Assembly: GCF_003795125.1 (NCBI RefSeq)
Contig: NZ_CP027783.1
Location: 2,265,168-2,329,167, forward strand
From: Tetragenococcus osmophilus
GTDB taxonomy: Bacteria > Bacillota > Bacilli > Lactobacillales > Enterococcaceae
Direction of reading: 5' to 3'
DNA: 64,000 nt
Positions 9,721-17,825 of the stretch are shown here, one piece after another; position 1 is the stretch's first letter, and each line of letters opens with the position of its first letter. The position numbers were made by a program, and so were the translations under genes. The notes beneath the pieces were generated by a model. That model was not told where the DNA came from and did not search any database. It worked only from the letters and a program-made list of their open reading frames with translations.

Positions 9721-10201
9721 ATAATATCTGCACCGGAAAATACAACTCAACTTCTCCTGTAGTAAAGTCTGGCAAATAATGTTCTTGAACAGCTCCTACC
9801 AAACTGTGCCCTTCACGCGGTAAAATTTCTTCAAACATTTTTTGTGTCATTGAATCTAAATTAGGGGCGTCTGTTTTAACCACCAAGTATTCCATAGCAG
9901 GCAATTCCCAACGTTGCCAACCATCTGGTGGTTGAACAGCCGCTGGTAGCTCAATACCTGCTAGATATTTCCCTTGTTCTTGCCAAGGTTCAAGCCAATG
10001 TTTATCATCAGACATTAAGCCCCATAAATCTGCCTCACTTGTCTGTTTATCAACAAATTCATCTAATTGGTCCAAATCTTGATACACAGCTCTCCATAGT
10101 TCAGATACCCATGTTGGTGCTTCATCTGCCGGGCCTTGTCCTTCTTTACCAACAACAACAAAAGCTGGTTTTTTCGTTTGAATGACTTCTCCAAGTTCCA
10201 A
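9719..10201 (-). CDS. GyrI-like small-molecule-binding domain protein
   Basis: 160 residues without a DNA-binding domain. The layout (a beta-hairpin start KKPAFVVVGKEG, then YLAGIELP, a WQRWELPAMEYLVVKT strand and a terminal EVELYFPV strand) is that of the SHS2/GyrI-like effector-binding fold also fused to AraC regulators. The start is TTG at 10201, with AGGAG 8 nt upstream; no ATG is available in this frame there. Possible roles are ligand binding or gyrase-inhibitor-like function; the sequence does not decide. Confidence 0.75.
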   Translation of the reverse strand: MELGEVIQTKKPAFVVVGKEGQGPADEAPTWVSELWRAVYQDLDQLDEFVDKQTSEADLWGLMSDDKHWLEPWQEQGKYLAGIELPAAVQPPDGWQRWELPAMEYLVVKTDAPNLDSMTQKMFEEILPREGHSLVGAVQEHYLPDFTTGEVELYFPVQIL

Positions 10202-10320
10202 ATAATCATCTCCTTTGTTTTACGTCTACTTTATTGTAACGAATTTTTTACAAATGAGCGAATATTAGAAGTAATTTTCAAAAAAATTTGCTATACTTAT
10301 TTCTATAAGGAGTGAATTTT

Positions 10321-11523
10321 ATGGTTTATGGGCATTTGCCTTGGTTTATACTTGCTTATTTAGCTCTTATTTTTATTCTTATTAAGCGAAACAAAAAACA
10401 AGGTAGACCAGGAGCATTTTGGAACTTTGTCTATTGGACATTTTTATATTTAGCCCTTTATTTGGGTATTATTGAAGCGCAAAATAAAAGTTATTTCTTT
10501 CTGATTCCTTTACTTTTTTTTGCTCTTTTTTCTTGGATATTTCAACGTGAAAAAGCACGTGTGGTTAATGGTTTTCTTTTTAACCTTTTTATTGGCGTCT
10601 TTGGACTTTATTTACTCTACAACTTTTTTATTACTAGTGATGTGATTGTTTTTAGTTTAATATTTCTCATCGGTATTTTATTTATCGCTGTGGCTTTATT
10701 TGGATTTATCGGCTTGATCATCCTATTTTATTGGAATGCTTTAGTGGTAATTAAAAGAGAATCTCATTCGCTCGCCAATTTATTAACATTAATTTTAGCT
10801 GTTTTAATGACTATTTGGCTTATCTATGATTCATTTATTATTAAAATGTTGCCAGATTGGGCAAGCTTATTATTATCGGTTTTACCGGCTATGTTTATGT
10901 ATTTTGTGATCGCCTTTTTAAATTTTTTCAGTGCTTCCGTTTTATATCAATTTAACCAACCATCTTATAAGCAAGATTTTATCATTGTTTTAGGCGCTGG
11001 TTTAGTTGGAGGTGACAAGGTTTCTCCTTTATTAGCCAACCGTATTCAGCGGGCAATCGATTTTTATTACCAACAACGCAAAAGTACGCGTCATCCAGTA
11101 AAGCTCATTATGTCTGGAGGCAAAGGAACTGACGAAGAAGTTGCTGAAGCTGTAGCAATGAAACGATATGCATTACACCATGGAATCCAAGAAGATGACA
11201 TTCTAATCGAAACAAATTCAACCACGACATTGGAAAATATGGAATTCTCTAAAGAAATTATTGATCGATATGAAATTGTTAAACCTAATGTCATTTTTTC
11301 TTCAAATAATTACCATATCTTTCGTGCTGGTATATTTGCGAGAATGGCGCATTTAAAAGCTGAAGGAATCGGAGCAAAAACAGCTTTTTATTACTTACCT
11401 AATGCCTTTTTACGCGAATTCATTGCGATTATTGCAATGAAACGAAAGTTCCACTTTACTATTGTTACGCTGTTAGGTTCAGCGATATTATTGCTATCAA
11501 TTATATCGCAAGTTTTTTCTTAA
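10321..11523 (+). CDS. YdcF-family (DUF218) integral membrane protein
   Basis: About 400 residues. The first 220 are strongly hydrophobic, with some six to eight membrane segments. A DUF218/YdcF domain follows: DFIIVLGAGL, LANRIQRAIDFY, KLIMSGGKGTDE, EAVAMKRYA, ILIETNSTTTLENMEFSKEII, then NYHIFRAGIFARM. A last hydrophobic segment ends the protein. ATG 10321 is preferred over the GTG at 10312 because AAGGAG lies 8 nt before it. Members with N-terminal membrane domains are linked to envelope functions (SanA/ElyC-like); the substrate here is unknown. An extended -10 (TGCTATACT) lies about 35 bp upstream. Its 3' side runs straight into a tandem hairpin array. Confidence 0.85.
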   Translation: MVYGHLPWFILAYLALIFILIKRNKKQGRPGAFWNFVYWTFLYLALYLGIIEAQNKSYFFLIPLLFFALFSWIFQREKARVVNGFLFNLFIGVFGLYLLYNFFITSDVIVFSLIFLIGILFIAVALFGFIGLIILFYWNALVVIKRESHSLANLLTLILAVLMTIWLIYDSFIIKMLPDWASLLLSVLPAMFMYFVIAFLNFFSASVLYQFNQPSYKQDFIIVLGAGLVGGDKVSPLLANRIQRAIDFYYQQRKSTRHPVKLIMSGGKGTDEEVAEAVAMKRYALHHGIQEDDILIETNSTTTLENMEFSKEIIDRYEIVKPNVIFSSNNYHIFRAGIFARMAHLKAEGIGAKTAFYYLPNAFLREFIAIIAMKRKFHFTIVTLLGSAILLLSIISQVFS

Positions 11524-11540
11524 TTTGTATTCGACTGATT

Positions 11541-11750
11541 GGAGGTTACTTTTTAGAGTTACCTCCAATCAGTTTTGTATTGGAGGCAAGTTCAGTAAAG
11601 TTTCCTCCAATCAATTTTGTATTGGAGGCAAGTTCAGTAGAGTTACCTCCAATCAATTTTGTATTGGAGGCAAGTTCAGTAGAGTTACCTCCGATAACTT
11701 TTATATTGGAGATAACTCTGGTAGAGCTGCCCCCAATACCACTAAAAAAC
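11541..11750. repeat. Hairpin array 1: five tandem 41-42-bp units
   Basis: Units begin GGAGG at 11541, 11582, 11624, 11666 and GGAGA at 11708, giving periods of 41, 42, 42 and 42 bp. Each unit pairs ATTGGAGG with CCTCCAAT across about 17 nt, so the array would form a row of stem-loops on either strand. Units 2-4 are nearly identical (CAAGTTCAGTAGAGTT loop); the outer units diverge. The array starts 17 bp after the ydcF stop codon and ends where an ISL3 element has inserted. Because 42 is divisible by 3, spurious ORFs stay open through it on both strands. Confidence 0.9.
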
Positions 11751-11752
11751 TT

Positions 11753-13279
11753 GGCTCTATAATTTCTAGTGTTGGTAGACAAGAATGATTTTCTTGTAGC
11801 CCATACTAGTTTTTTTTATTTTCTGAGCAAAATATAAAACAGGTACCTTGAAAACCCGTAGAATAAAGTTACCAAACAAATATCCAAAGGAGTGTTTCAA
11901 GATGTCCATCTCTCATTATACTAAAGAAATCCTAGATATCCTAGACTTAAATCTGACTTTTGAAGAAGATTGTTTCCAAAAAGAAGCCATTAACGGCGTC
12001 ATTTGTTTTGTCTTTTATGGTCAGCTTTCTTATCGTCCACAAGCCTGTTTTCACTGTGGCGAAGAAGATACGGCTTGTTTAATGAAATGGGGATTCAAGG
12101 AAGTGACGATTCAGCTTAACGATGTGAGTGAATACAAAACCTTACTTAAAATGAAGAAACAACGTTTTCGTTGTAAAACTTGCGGGAAAACTTCTATCGC
12201 CGAAACCAGTGTCGCGGACCGTCATTGTTCGATCGCTCGACGCGTCAAACTCGCCATTGCAGAAAAATTAGCTCAACCCTTGTCGATGGCAATGGTCGCC
12301 CGGTTGAAGCATGTTTCGCCGACGACAGTTTTACGTGTGTTGCACAGTTTTAAACCTAAACAGCTAACTCCTAATACTTCCTTGCCGGAAGTGCTTTGTT
12401 TTGATGAATTTCAATCGGTCAAACGAGTTTCTGGTGCCATGAGTTTTATTATGATGGATGGCCAAACGCGGCAGCTCTTAGAGATTGTCGCCAATCGACA
12501 ACTGCCTCATTTAGAAGCCTTTTTTGCCCGTTATCCTAGAGAGGAAAGAGCCAAGGTGCACTATGTCGTTTCGGATTTTTACAGTCCGTATGCTTCTTTA
12601 GTCAAAACTCTTTTTCCTAATGCGCAGTTAGTCATTGATCGTTTCCATATGAGCCAACATATTGGGCGAGCTTTCCAACAACAACGGAAACAAGTGATGA
12701 ACACCTTTAACCGTCGGCAAAAAGAATATAAGCACCTCAAAAAATATTGGAAACTTCTACAGAAAAAAGCTTGGGCACTGGATTACAAAAAACGATATTG
12801 GCGGCCTAGTTTTCGGGATCATTTAACCGAGCAAGAGATTGTCGACCGCTTATTAAGTTATCATTCACTACTTAGACAAGGCTATAAAATCTATCAATCG
12901 TTCCTTTCTGCATTTCATAAGCAAGATATCGAACGTTTGGATCAATTATTAAAAACCGATTTGTCTCAGCTTCTTGACCCGTTTCAGCCCGTAGTCAAGA
13001 CCTTTCGCAAGTATCGACAAGAGATCCGGCTGGCTTTAACGGTGCCTTACTCTAATGGTCCTTTAGAAGGTTTAAATAATCCTATTAAAGTCCTAAAACG
13101 AGTCGCTTATGGTTTCCATAGCTTTGAGAACTTTCGGCAACGGATCTTTTTATACCGAGGAAAGTATTTCCAACCCGGACCCTTACCTATACAAACTAAA
13201 AAAAGCAGCTAGACCATAGCGCCTAACTGCTTCCTTTATTTATCGAGTTTTCTTTACCAACACCAATTGACAAAGAGCC
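11753..13279 (+). mobile_element. ISL3-family insertion sequence, complete
   Basis: 1527 bp. Imperfect terminal inverted repeats start GGCTCT at both ends and share GTGTTGGTA at positions 17-25. The element is flanked by a perfect 8-bp direct repeat AAAAACTT (11745-11752 and 13280-13287), the duplication length known for ISL3. The insertion site is the left arm of the terminator hairpin shared by ydcF and the HD gene. Confidence 0.95.
11902..13212 (+). CDS. ISL3-family transposase
   Basis: 436 residues from ATG 11902, which has AAAGGAG 9 nt upstream; an in-frame ATG at 11848 lacks a site. The N terminus has a zinc-ribbon pattern (CFHCGEEDTACL, later FRCKTCGK), followed by a helix-turn-helix region and the DDE catalytic core: D in LCFDEFQSVK, D in YVVSDFYSPY and E in GPLEGLNN. 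It is intact, so the element may be active. Confidence 0.95.
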   Translation: MSISHYTKEILDILDLNLTFEEDCFQKEAINGVICFVFYGQLSYRPQACFHCGEEDTACLMKWGFKEVTIQLNDVSEYKTLLKMKKQRFRCKTCGKTSIAETSVADRHCSIARRVKLAIAEKLAQPLSMAMVARLKHVSPTTVLRVLHSFKPKQLTPNTSLPEVLCFDEFQSVKRVSGAMSFIMMDGQTRQLLEIVANRQLPHLEAFFARYPREERAKVHYVVSDFYSPYASLVKTLFPNAQLVIDRFHMSQHIGRAFQQQRKQVMNTFNRRQKEYKHLKKYWKLLQKKAWALDYKKRYWRPSFRDHLTEQEIVDRLLSYHSLLRQGYKIYQSFLSAFHKQDIERLDQLLKTDLSQLLDPFQPVVKTFRKYRQEIRLALTVPYSNGPLEGLNNPIKVLKRVAYGFHSFENFRQRIFLYRGKYFQPGPLPIQTKKSS

Positions 13280-13316
13280 AAAAACTTGGGTTTATTTTTC
13301 AAACCCAAGTTTTTTC
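13280..13316. terminator. Terminator for the HD-domain gene
   Basis: AAAAACTTGGGTTT (13280-13293) pairs with 13301-13315 across a 7-nt loop, with T/A tracts on both sides, so it can act on either strand. The first 8 bases are the right-hand copy of the ISL3 target duplication; before insertion the hairpin stood directly after array 1. Confidence 0.8.
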
Positions 13317-13819
13317 TAAGCTGATTGTTTTTTCTTAAATGTTGTGTTCCAACGATGTTTGATACGTTCACTCATTGGAAGACTTGCTTCTTGTACAGCA
13401 CAGTATTTATCAACCATTGTCACAATATAACTTTCTTTGTAACGTGGTGGTGCAATGGTCGCACCAAACATGTGCTTAATAATAATATCTTTTTCCATAT
13501 CTGTTAATTCAGTTAATTTTTCAGCGTTTTTACAAGCGATGCGTGGATGTACATAAGCATGACTTCCTTCATCGAACTTGGTTGTACGCCAGTCATAATA
13601 AAACAAGTCATGTAGCAATCCAGCACGAGCACAAGCTTTGGCATCTCCGTTGAATCGTTTGGCTAATTTATAACTGTTATAAGAAACGCTGATAGAGTGA
13701 TCTAAACGTGTCGAATGTCTGTGTTGAACAAAAGCACCTAATTTTTGAACTTCTTCTGTTTCAAGCAAGTCCTCTATATAAGACACGTATTCCGGATCTT
13801 CTTGCCAAGTTATTTTCAT
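13316..13819 (-). CDS. HD-domain hydrolase (YedJ/YqeK-like)
   Basis: 167 residues. The HD signature is H41 (TRLDHSISVSY), H70-D71 (GLLHDLFYYDW) and a later Asp in VTMVDKYC, the metal-ligand order of the HD superfamily. Histidines at 33 and 35 precede it. It probably acts as a phosphohydrolase on a nucleotide or similar substrate; the substrate cannot be named. ATG 13819 is used; the upstream ribosome site (AAAGGTGGC) is moderate. Confidence 0.85.
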   Translation of the reverse strand: MKITWQEDPEYVSYIEDLLETEEVQKLGAFVQHRHSTRLDHSISVSYNSYKLAKRFNGDAKACARAGLLHDLFYYDWRTTKFDEGSHAYVHPRIACKNAEKLTELTDMEKDIIIKHMFGATIAPPRYKESYIVTMVDKYCAVQEASLPMSERIKHRWNTTFKKKQSA

Positions 13820-13937
13820 AAAATTTGATTGCCACCTTTTTGACTTTTATATATTTACACCTTCAAGTGTAACACGTTTTCACTCATAGGCCAGCCATAT
13901 AATAAAAAAACGCTTAATTTTAAAACTTCCTTAACCT

Positions 13938-14696
13938 CTAAATAAGTGCGTACATTAAAATACCTGCTGCAACTCCGACATTAAGCGATTCTGCTTTGCC
14001 ATAAATCGGAATATATAAATTTTGATCTGTCAACTGTAAAAGATCCTCAGCTACGCCCTGGCCTTCATTTCCTAAAATAAGCACAAAATCCTCGTTTTTT
14101 TGGACCTCATTATAAGAAATAGCTGCTGGATCTAATTTCGTGCCATAAATTTTACTATCAATTTTTTGAAATTCAGCTATCACTTCAGTTAAATCTCCAC
14201 TAAAAATCGGTAAGTGAAACTGACTGCCTTGCATACTGCGTAAAACTTTAGGACTATATTCATCTGCTGTGCCTTGGCCCAAAAAAATTCCGTCAAAACC
14301 AGCCGCGTCAGCTGTACGTACAATTGTCCCAACATTGCCAGGGTCTTGGACATTATCTAGTAATAACCATTTTCCAGAAAAATCACTTGGAAAATTGCTA
14401 GACTTTTGAACTAAAGCGATAATCCCTTGAGGCGCAGGTTGTTCAGATAAGGCCTTCATTGCTTCATCAGAAAGCAAATAATAAGTAAATTGATGGTTTT
14501 CCACCCACTCTTGCCATAAACGCAGTCCTCTTTTGTCCAAAAAAATTTCTTTAATTTCAGCATGAGCTTTCGCTGCTTCTTCAATCAGATGATACCCTTC
14601 TAGCAAATAATCTTCGGATTGATTTCGATATTTTCTTTGATGCAATTTTTTTAATGCTTTAATTTTGTTATTTTTTGCCGCTTGAATCTCTCTCAC
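13938..14696 (-). CDS. SpoU/TrmH-family RNA 2'-O-methyltransferase
   Basis: 252 residues. The N-terminal 90 residues form the L30e-like RNA-binding domain (KLHQRKYRNQSEDYLLEGYHLIEEA). The SPOUT catalytic domain has motif 1 DNVQDPGNVGTIVRTADAAG, motif 2 LILGNEGQGV and motif 3 IPIYGKAESLNVGVAAGI, which make the trefoil-knot S-adenosylmethionine site. It is close to the RlmB/YsgA group, which methylates 23S rRNA ribose. The start is GTG 14696 with GAGGTGA upstream. A TATAAT at 14719-14714 is its likely -10. An ISLre2 element now ends 62 bp upstream. Confidence 0.92.
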   Translation of the reverse strand: MREIQAAKNNKIKALKKLHQRKYRNQSEDYLLEGYHLIEEAAKAHAEIKEIFLDKRGLRLWQEWVENHQFTYYLLSDEAMKALSEQPAPQGIIALVQKSSNFPSDFSGKWLLLDNVQDPGNVGTIVRTADAAGFDGIFLGQGTADEYSPKVLRSMQGSQFHLPIFSGDLTEVIAEFQKIDSKIYGTKLDPAAISYNEVQKNEDFVLILGNEGQGVAEDLLQLTDQNLYIPIYGKAESLNVGVAAGILMYALI

Positions 14697-14758
14697 AATT
14701 TCACCTCAGATGTATTATAACATAAAAAATTCCTTTACTTGTTCTATCTTTTAAAAAG

Positions 14759-16399
14759 GTATGTGTCAAGTTTATTGAGGTTGAATAAAAAAACCGTCTT
14801 TTGGGCAGACACGAAGTTATTTTTCAACCTCACTTTCGTTCGGTTCGCCCTCATCATCTCTAACAAAAACAAGTTTTTATTAGAGATAATTCGGGGTCAT
14901 TATTAATTGATTTAGTCCTTTGGCGAATTGGCCTAAAGGTGCACTTTTCGCTTTTCCTTCGCCCATTTGCCCTTTAAACGCACCTTCATGAGCTTGAAAA
15001 TGAGGTTTTTTCTGTACCCAGCGTTTCATAGCTTGCCAACGCTTTTCTTGAGCGACGACGTCGTCCGGAAGGGCTTCGTATTGGTTCAACCAACCTTCAA
15101 ATTCTTGGTTTCTTAAACTATCTATGACACGAATCATGGCTTGGGCCCCGGTTTTTGTCCATAAACGACCTTGGCGCTTCATGCGATAGGTGATTTTTCG
15201 ATGGGTACTTTCGATCGTGCCAATACATGCTTGGGGATCCCTGATTCCTCGTGCTTTCAATGATTTTAAATAAGGCCAACTTCTTTGAAGATAGTGATGC
15301 AGCAAACGTAAATGTTCTAAAGCCTCGGCTTCCTTTTCTTCAATCAAGCTTTCCGAGGTATCTAAAACAAGCTGGACCTCTTGCCAATCATAATGTGCAA
15401 TCGCTCGTATCATTCGATGTTGGAGTTGAGGAACAAAAGCCATTCTTTCTTTCATCTTCCGATGGACATGGTAACGATCACGGAAGTGTTCATGACGCAA
15501 ACAACCTAAAGCCAGTTCATCAAACACGGCTTTTTCATAGCCTGAACCGCCGTCACTATTGGAAATGACAACGGTATGACTTAAATCATAATAGGCTTGA
15601 AGATAGGCCATCATTTCTTTGTATGCTTTTTGCCGATTCAGATGACTCACAAAGTGCGGGGCGATCATTTCCGAGCGATTCCCTACTTTCTGGCTGCCTT
15701 CACATACTTGAAAACGATGGACTTCAAGAGATTGTTTCTTCTGTCCGCCAATCTTTACGCCGTCTCCTTCCAAATATAAATAAGGCACTTTTTTCTTGAT
15801 GATCACGCCGTCATAACGACTTTCATGCGTGCTTCGTGTCTGGACCAGTTCACCGGTTTTAACCACCAACTGTTGCACATTTTGATGACTCATCTGCCAA
15901 GAAGTTAAACAGTCAATCGCTTGAGAAACATGACGATAAACCATGATACTGCCTAATTGAGAGACGTTTCGCAGGACTAGCGAACTATAACGAAGCCCTT
16001 TTCGAATCCCTAGAAATTCATCTAAGGGGTAACGAATGTCATTGGCTTGATTTTTCATTCGTCGACGAACATAGGTCACGGTCCCAAACAAAAAGGTGAT
16101 GGTTCTCTCGCTTTTACGATCGACGCGAAAGCCTTCTTTCTTACATTGCGCACAAATTTCTTCATCAAGCGTTTGAAACGCTAGTTGGGTGATTGTCGCT
16201 ATCAGTTGCGCAAAAAAAATCATCATGGCTCTTTCTCTTGCTAAAAAATTCGTTTCCTTCTTCATTACTTCCACTAAATCTGTTACAATAGAATCCATAA
16301 GAAACCGCCTTTATTCATTAGTGCCTGTCAGCCCAATGAATAGAGTAACGGTTTCTTTTTTATTCGTCTAGAGGAAACCTCAATAAATTTTACACTTAG
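14759..16399 (-). mobile_element. ISLre2-family insertion sequence, complete
   Basis: 1641 bp. The ends align over 22 bp as imperfect inverted repeats sharing GTGT and TTTATTGAGG. A perfect 9-bp direct repeat TTTAAAAAG flanks it (14750-14758 and 16400-16408). Each end carries an outward-facing -35-like hexamer: TTGACA (minus strand, 14769-14764) and TTTACA (plus strand, 16389-16394). It separates the divergent trmH and acyP genes. Confidence 0.93.
14880..16298 (-). CDS. ISLre2-family transposase (UPF0236)
   Basis: 472 residues with the family pattern: an N-terminal region containing CAQCKKEGF and FLFGTVTYVRRRM, then YLYLEGDGVKIG, VVISNSDGGSGYEKA and the C-terminal GTIESTHRKITYRMKRQGRLWTKTGAQAM region. 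The reading frame is intact. ATG 16298 is the natural start. Confidence 0.93.
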   Translation of the reverse strand: MDSIVTDLVEVMKKETNFLARERAMMIFFAQLIATITQLAFQTLDEEICAQCKKEGFRVDRKSERTITFLFGTVTYVRRRMKNQANDIRYPLDEFLGIRKGLRYSSLVLRNVSQLGSIMVYRHVSQAIDCLTSWQMSHQNVQQLVVKTGELVQTRSTHESRYDGVIIKKKVPYLYLEGDGVKIGGQKKQSLEVHRFQVCEGSQKVGNRSEMIAPHFVSHLNRQKAYKEMMAYLQAYYDLSHTVVISNSDGGSGYEKAVFDELALGCLRHEHFRDRYHVHRKMKERMAFVPQLQHRMIRAIAHYDWQEVQLVLDTSESLIEEKEAEALEHLRLLHHYLQRSWPYLKSLKARGIRDPQACIGTIESTHRKITYRMKRQGRLWTKTGAQAMIRVIDSLRNQEFEGWLNQYEALPDDVVAQEKRWQAMKRWVQKKPHFQAHEGAFKGQMGEGKAKSAPLGQFAKGLNQLIMTPNYL

Positions 16400-16417
16400 T
16401 TTAAAAAGCGCTATTAT
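16389..16417 (+). promoter_or_regulatory. Hybrid IS/host promoter of acyP
   Basis: TTTACA (16389-16394) lies inside the terminal repeat of ISLre2. A 17-bp spacer spans the target duplication and TATTAT (16412-16417) is host sequence. The reconstructed pre-insertion sequence had TTGTTC, also 17 bp before the same TATTAT, so the IS replaced a weak -35 by one closer to TTGACA. Confidence 0.6.
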
Positions 16418-16443
16418 GGAATTATAAAGAGGAGGGATACAAC

Positions 16444-16716
16444 ATGAGAAAAGTACGTATGACAGTTGAAGGCCGTGTACAAGGCGTTGGCTTTCGTTAT
16501 TCTACCAAAATGGTAGCAGATGAGTTAGGAATTACCGGCGTTGTTAGAAATGAGATGGACGGTTCAGTATCAATGGAAGCTTGTGGTGAAGATGACGCTA
16601 TACAACGTTTTATTCAACGAGTTAAAGAATCGCCTTCCCCTGCTGGTAGCGTGACAAATGTCGAAGTTGAAGACGACCCATCCATTAAAGAACGAAAGAA
16701 GTTCATCGCGAATTAA
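16444..16716 (+). CDS. acyP: Acylphosphatase
   Basis: 90 residues, normal for the family. The active site is complete: the phosphate-binding loop GRVQGVGFR with Arg18, and Asn36 in GVVRNEMDGSV. It hydrolyses carboxyl-phosphate bonds such as acetyl phosphate or carbamoyl phosphate. A strong AGGAGGG ribosome site precedes ATG 16444. Its promoter region has been rebuilt by an ISLre2 insertion that ends 44 bp upstream. Confidence 0.95.
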   Translation: MRKVRMTVEGRVQGVGFRYSTKMVADELGITGVVRNEMDGSVSMEACGEDDAIQRFIQRVKESPSPAGSVTNVEVEDDPSIKERKKFIAN

Positions 16717-16754
16717 AATTTTTCTTTTCTTCCTTCTTATTTTGTTATTGTTCA

Positions 16755-16783
16755 TTGAAAAAAGACTGTTTTTTTAGTATAGT
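16755..16783 (+). promoter_or_regulatory. Predicted sigma-A promoter of yidC
   Basis: TTGAAA (16755-16760), 17-bp spacer, TATAGT (16778-16783), 40 bp before the yidC start. Confidence 0.7.
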
Positions 16784-16823
16784 TAGTTTTGTGCAAATTT
16801 AAGAAGAGTAAAGGAAAAATGAT

Positions 16824-17765
16824 ATGAGAAAAATAAAAAAATGGCTAATTACTTCTGGCCTATTAGGTGTGATGATCACACTGAGTGGTTGTGTCAAACG
16901 GCTGGATGATGGCTCACCTGACCCTAACGGTCTCATTTATCGTTTTTTAGTAAGCCCTTTGGGAAGCTTTTTAACGTATATGGCTGACAATTGGGGTCTA
17001 GGTTTTGGTTGGGCGATCATTGTATTAACGGTAATCATTCGTTGTATTTTAATGCCACTAATGATTAATCAATCACGTAAATCAATGTTTCAATCTGAAA
17101 AAATGCAGTATTTGAAACCACAAATTGAGATCGCTCAAGCGAATATGAAAAAAGCAACAACGCAAGAAGAACAAATGCAAGCGCAAAAAGAGATGCAAGA
17201 GGTTTATAGAGCAAATAATCTAAGCATGCTTGGTGGAATTGGTTGTTTGCCTTTATTGATTCAAATTCCTATCTTTTCGGCTCTGTTTTTCACCGCTCGT
17301 TTTACCCCAGGTATTGAATCTGCCACATTTTTTGGCATGGATCTAGGTCAACGTAGTATAGCTCTTGTCATTGTTGCTGGACTTGCTTATGTAGCCCAAT
17401 CTTTCATTTCCATGATTGGCGTCCCTGCTGAACAAAAGAAACAAATGCGTAGCATGATGATTGTTTCACCTATGATGATTGTCTTTGTTTCTATATCTTC
17501 CCCAGCTGGTGTTACTTTATACTGGGTTGTCGGTGGTTTAATCGGTTGTATCCAAACATTTATTACCAACGTTTTAATGAAACCACGGATTAAAAAGCAA
17601 ATCGCTAAAGAAATGGAAGAAAATCCGCCTAAAACGGTGGTGACTGAAAGAAAAGATGTCACACCGGAAACTGAAACAAAACAAAAGTCTACAGCTCAGC
17701 CAACAAATAAAAACAAGAATAGAAACAGAAACGCTGGTAAACAGCAACAACATAAAAATCATTAG
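16824..17765 (+). CDS. yidC: Membrane protein insertase YidC/OxaA (lipoprotein type)
   Basis: 313 residues. The N terminus is a lipoprotein signal with lipobox LSGC (Cys near residue 23), as in Gram-positive YidC1/SpoIIIJ proteins. The insertase core follows: GWAIIVLTVIIRCILMPLM with the conserved Arg in the first core helix, a charged coiled hairpin (KMQYLKPQIEIAQ...MQAQKEMQEVY), then GCLPLLIQIPIFSALF and the last helices (AGVTLYWVVGG). The basic Asn/Lys-rich tail probably touches the ribosome. It inserts membrane proteins alone or with SecYEG. Confidence 0.95.
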   Translation: MRKIKKWLITSGLLGVMITLSGCVKRLDDGSPDPNGLIYRFLVSPLGSFLTYMADNWGLGFGWAIIVLTVIIRCILMPLMINQSRKSMFQSEKMQYLKPQIEIAQANMKKATTQEEQMQAQKEMQEVYRANNLSMLGGIGCLPLLIQIPIFSALFFTARFTPGIESATFFGMDLGQRSIALVIVAGLAYVAQSFISMIGVPAEQKKQMRSMMIVSPMMIVFVSISSPAGVTLYWVVGGLIGCIQTFITNVLMKPRIKKQIAKEMEENPPKTVVTERKDVTPETETKQKSTAQPTNKNKNRNRNAGKQQQHKNH

Positions 17766-17769
17766 GAAT

Positions 17770-17808
17770 AAAGCGAAATGGGATGTTTTTTCCTATTTCG
17801 CTTTTTTT
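17770..17808 (+). terminator. yidC terminator
   Basis: AAAGCGAAAT pairs with ATTTCGCTTT across a GGGA/TCCT-flanked loop, followed by seven Ts. Confidence 0.85.
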
Positions 17809-17825
17809 AGGAGGTCGTTGATTCA

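Noticed and set aside
11525..11788. ORFs of 60-87 codons on both strands with repeated peptides
   Set aside because: They follow from the 42-bp period of the hairpin array, which keeps several frames open; there is no ribosome site, and the right end lies in an IS.
14764..14769. Outward TTGACA in the ISLre2 end as a promoter for trmH
   Set aside because: It is 44 bp from the only good -10 (TATAAT at 14719-14714), too far for a sigma-A promoter.
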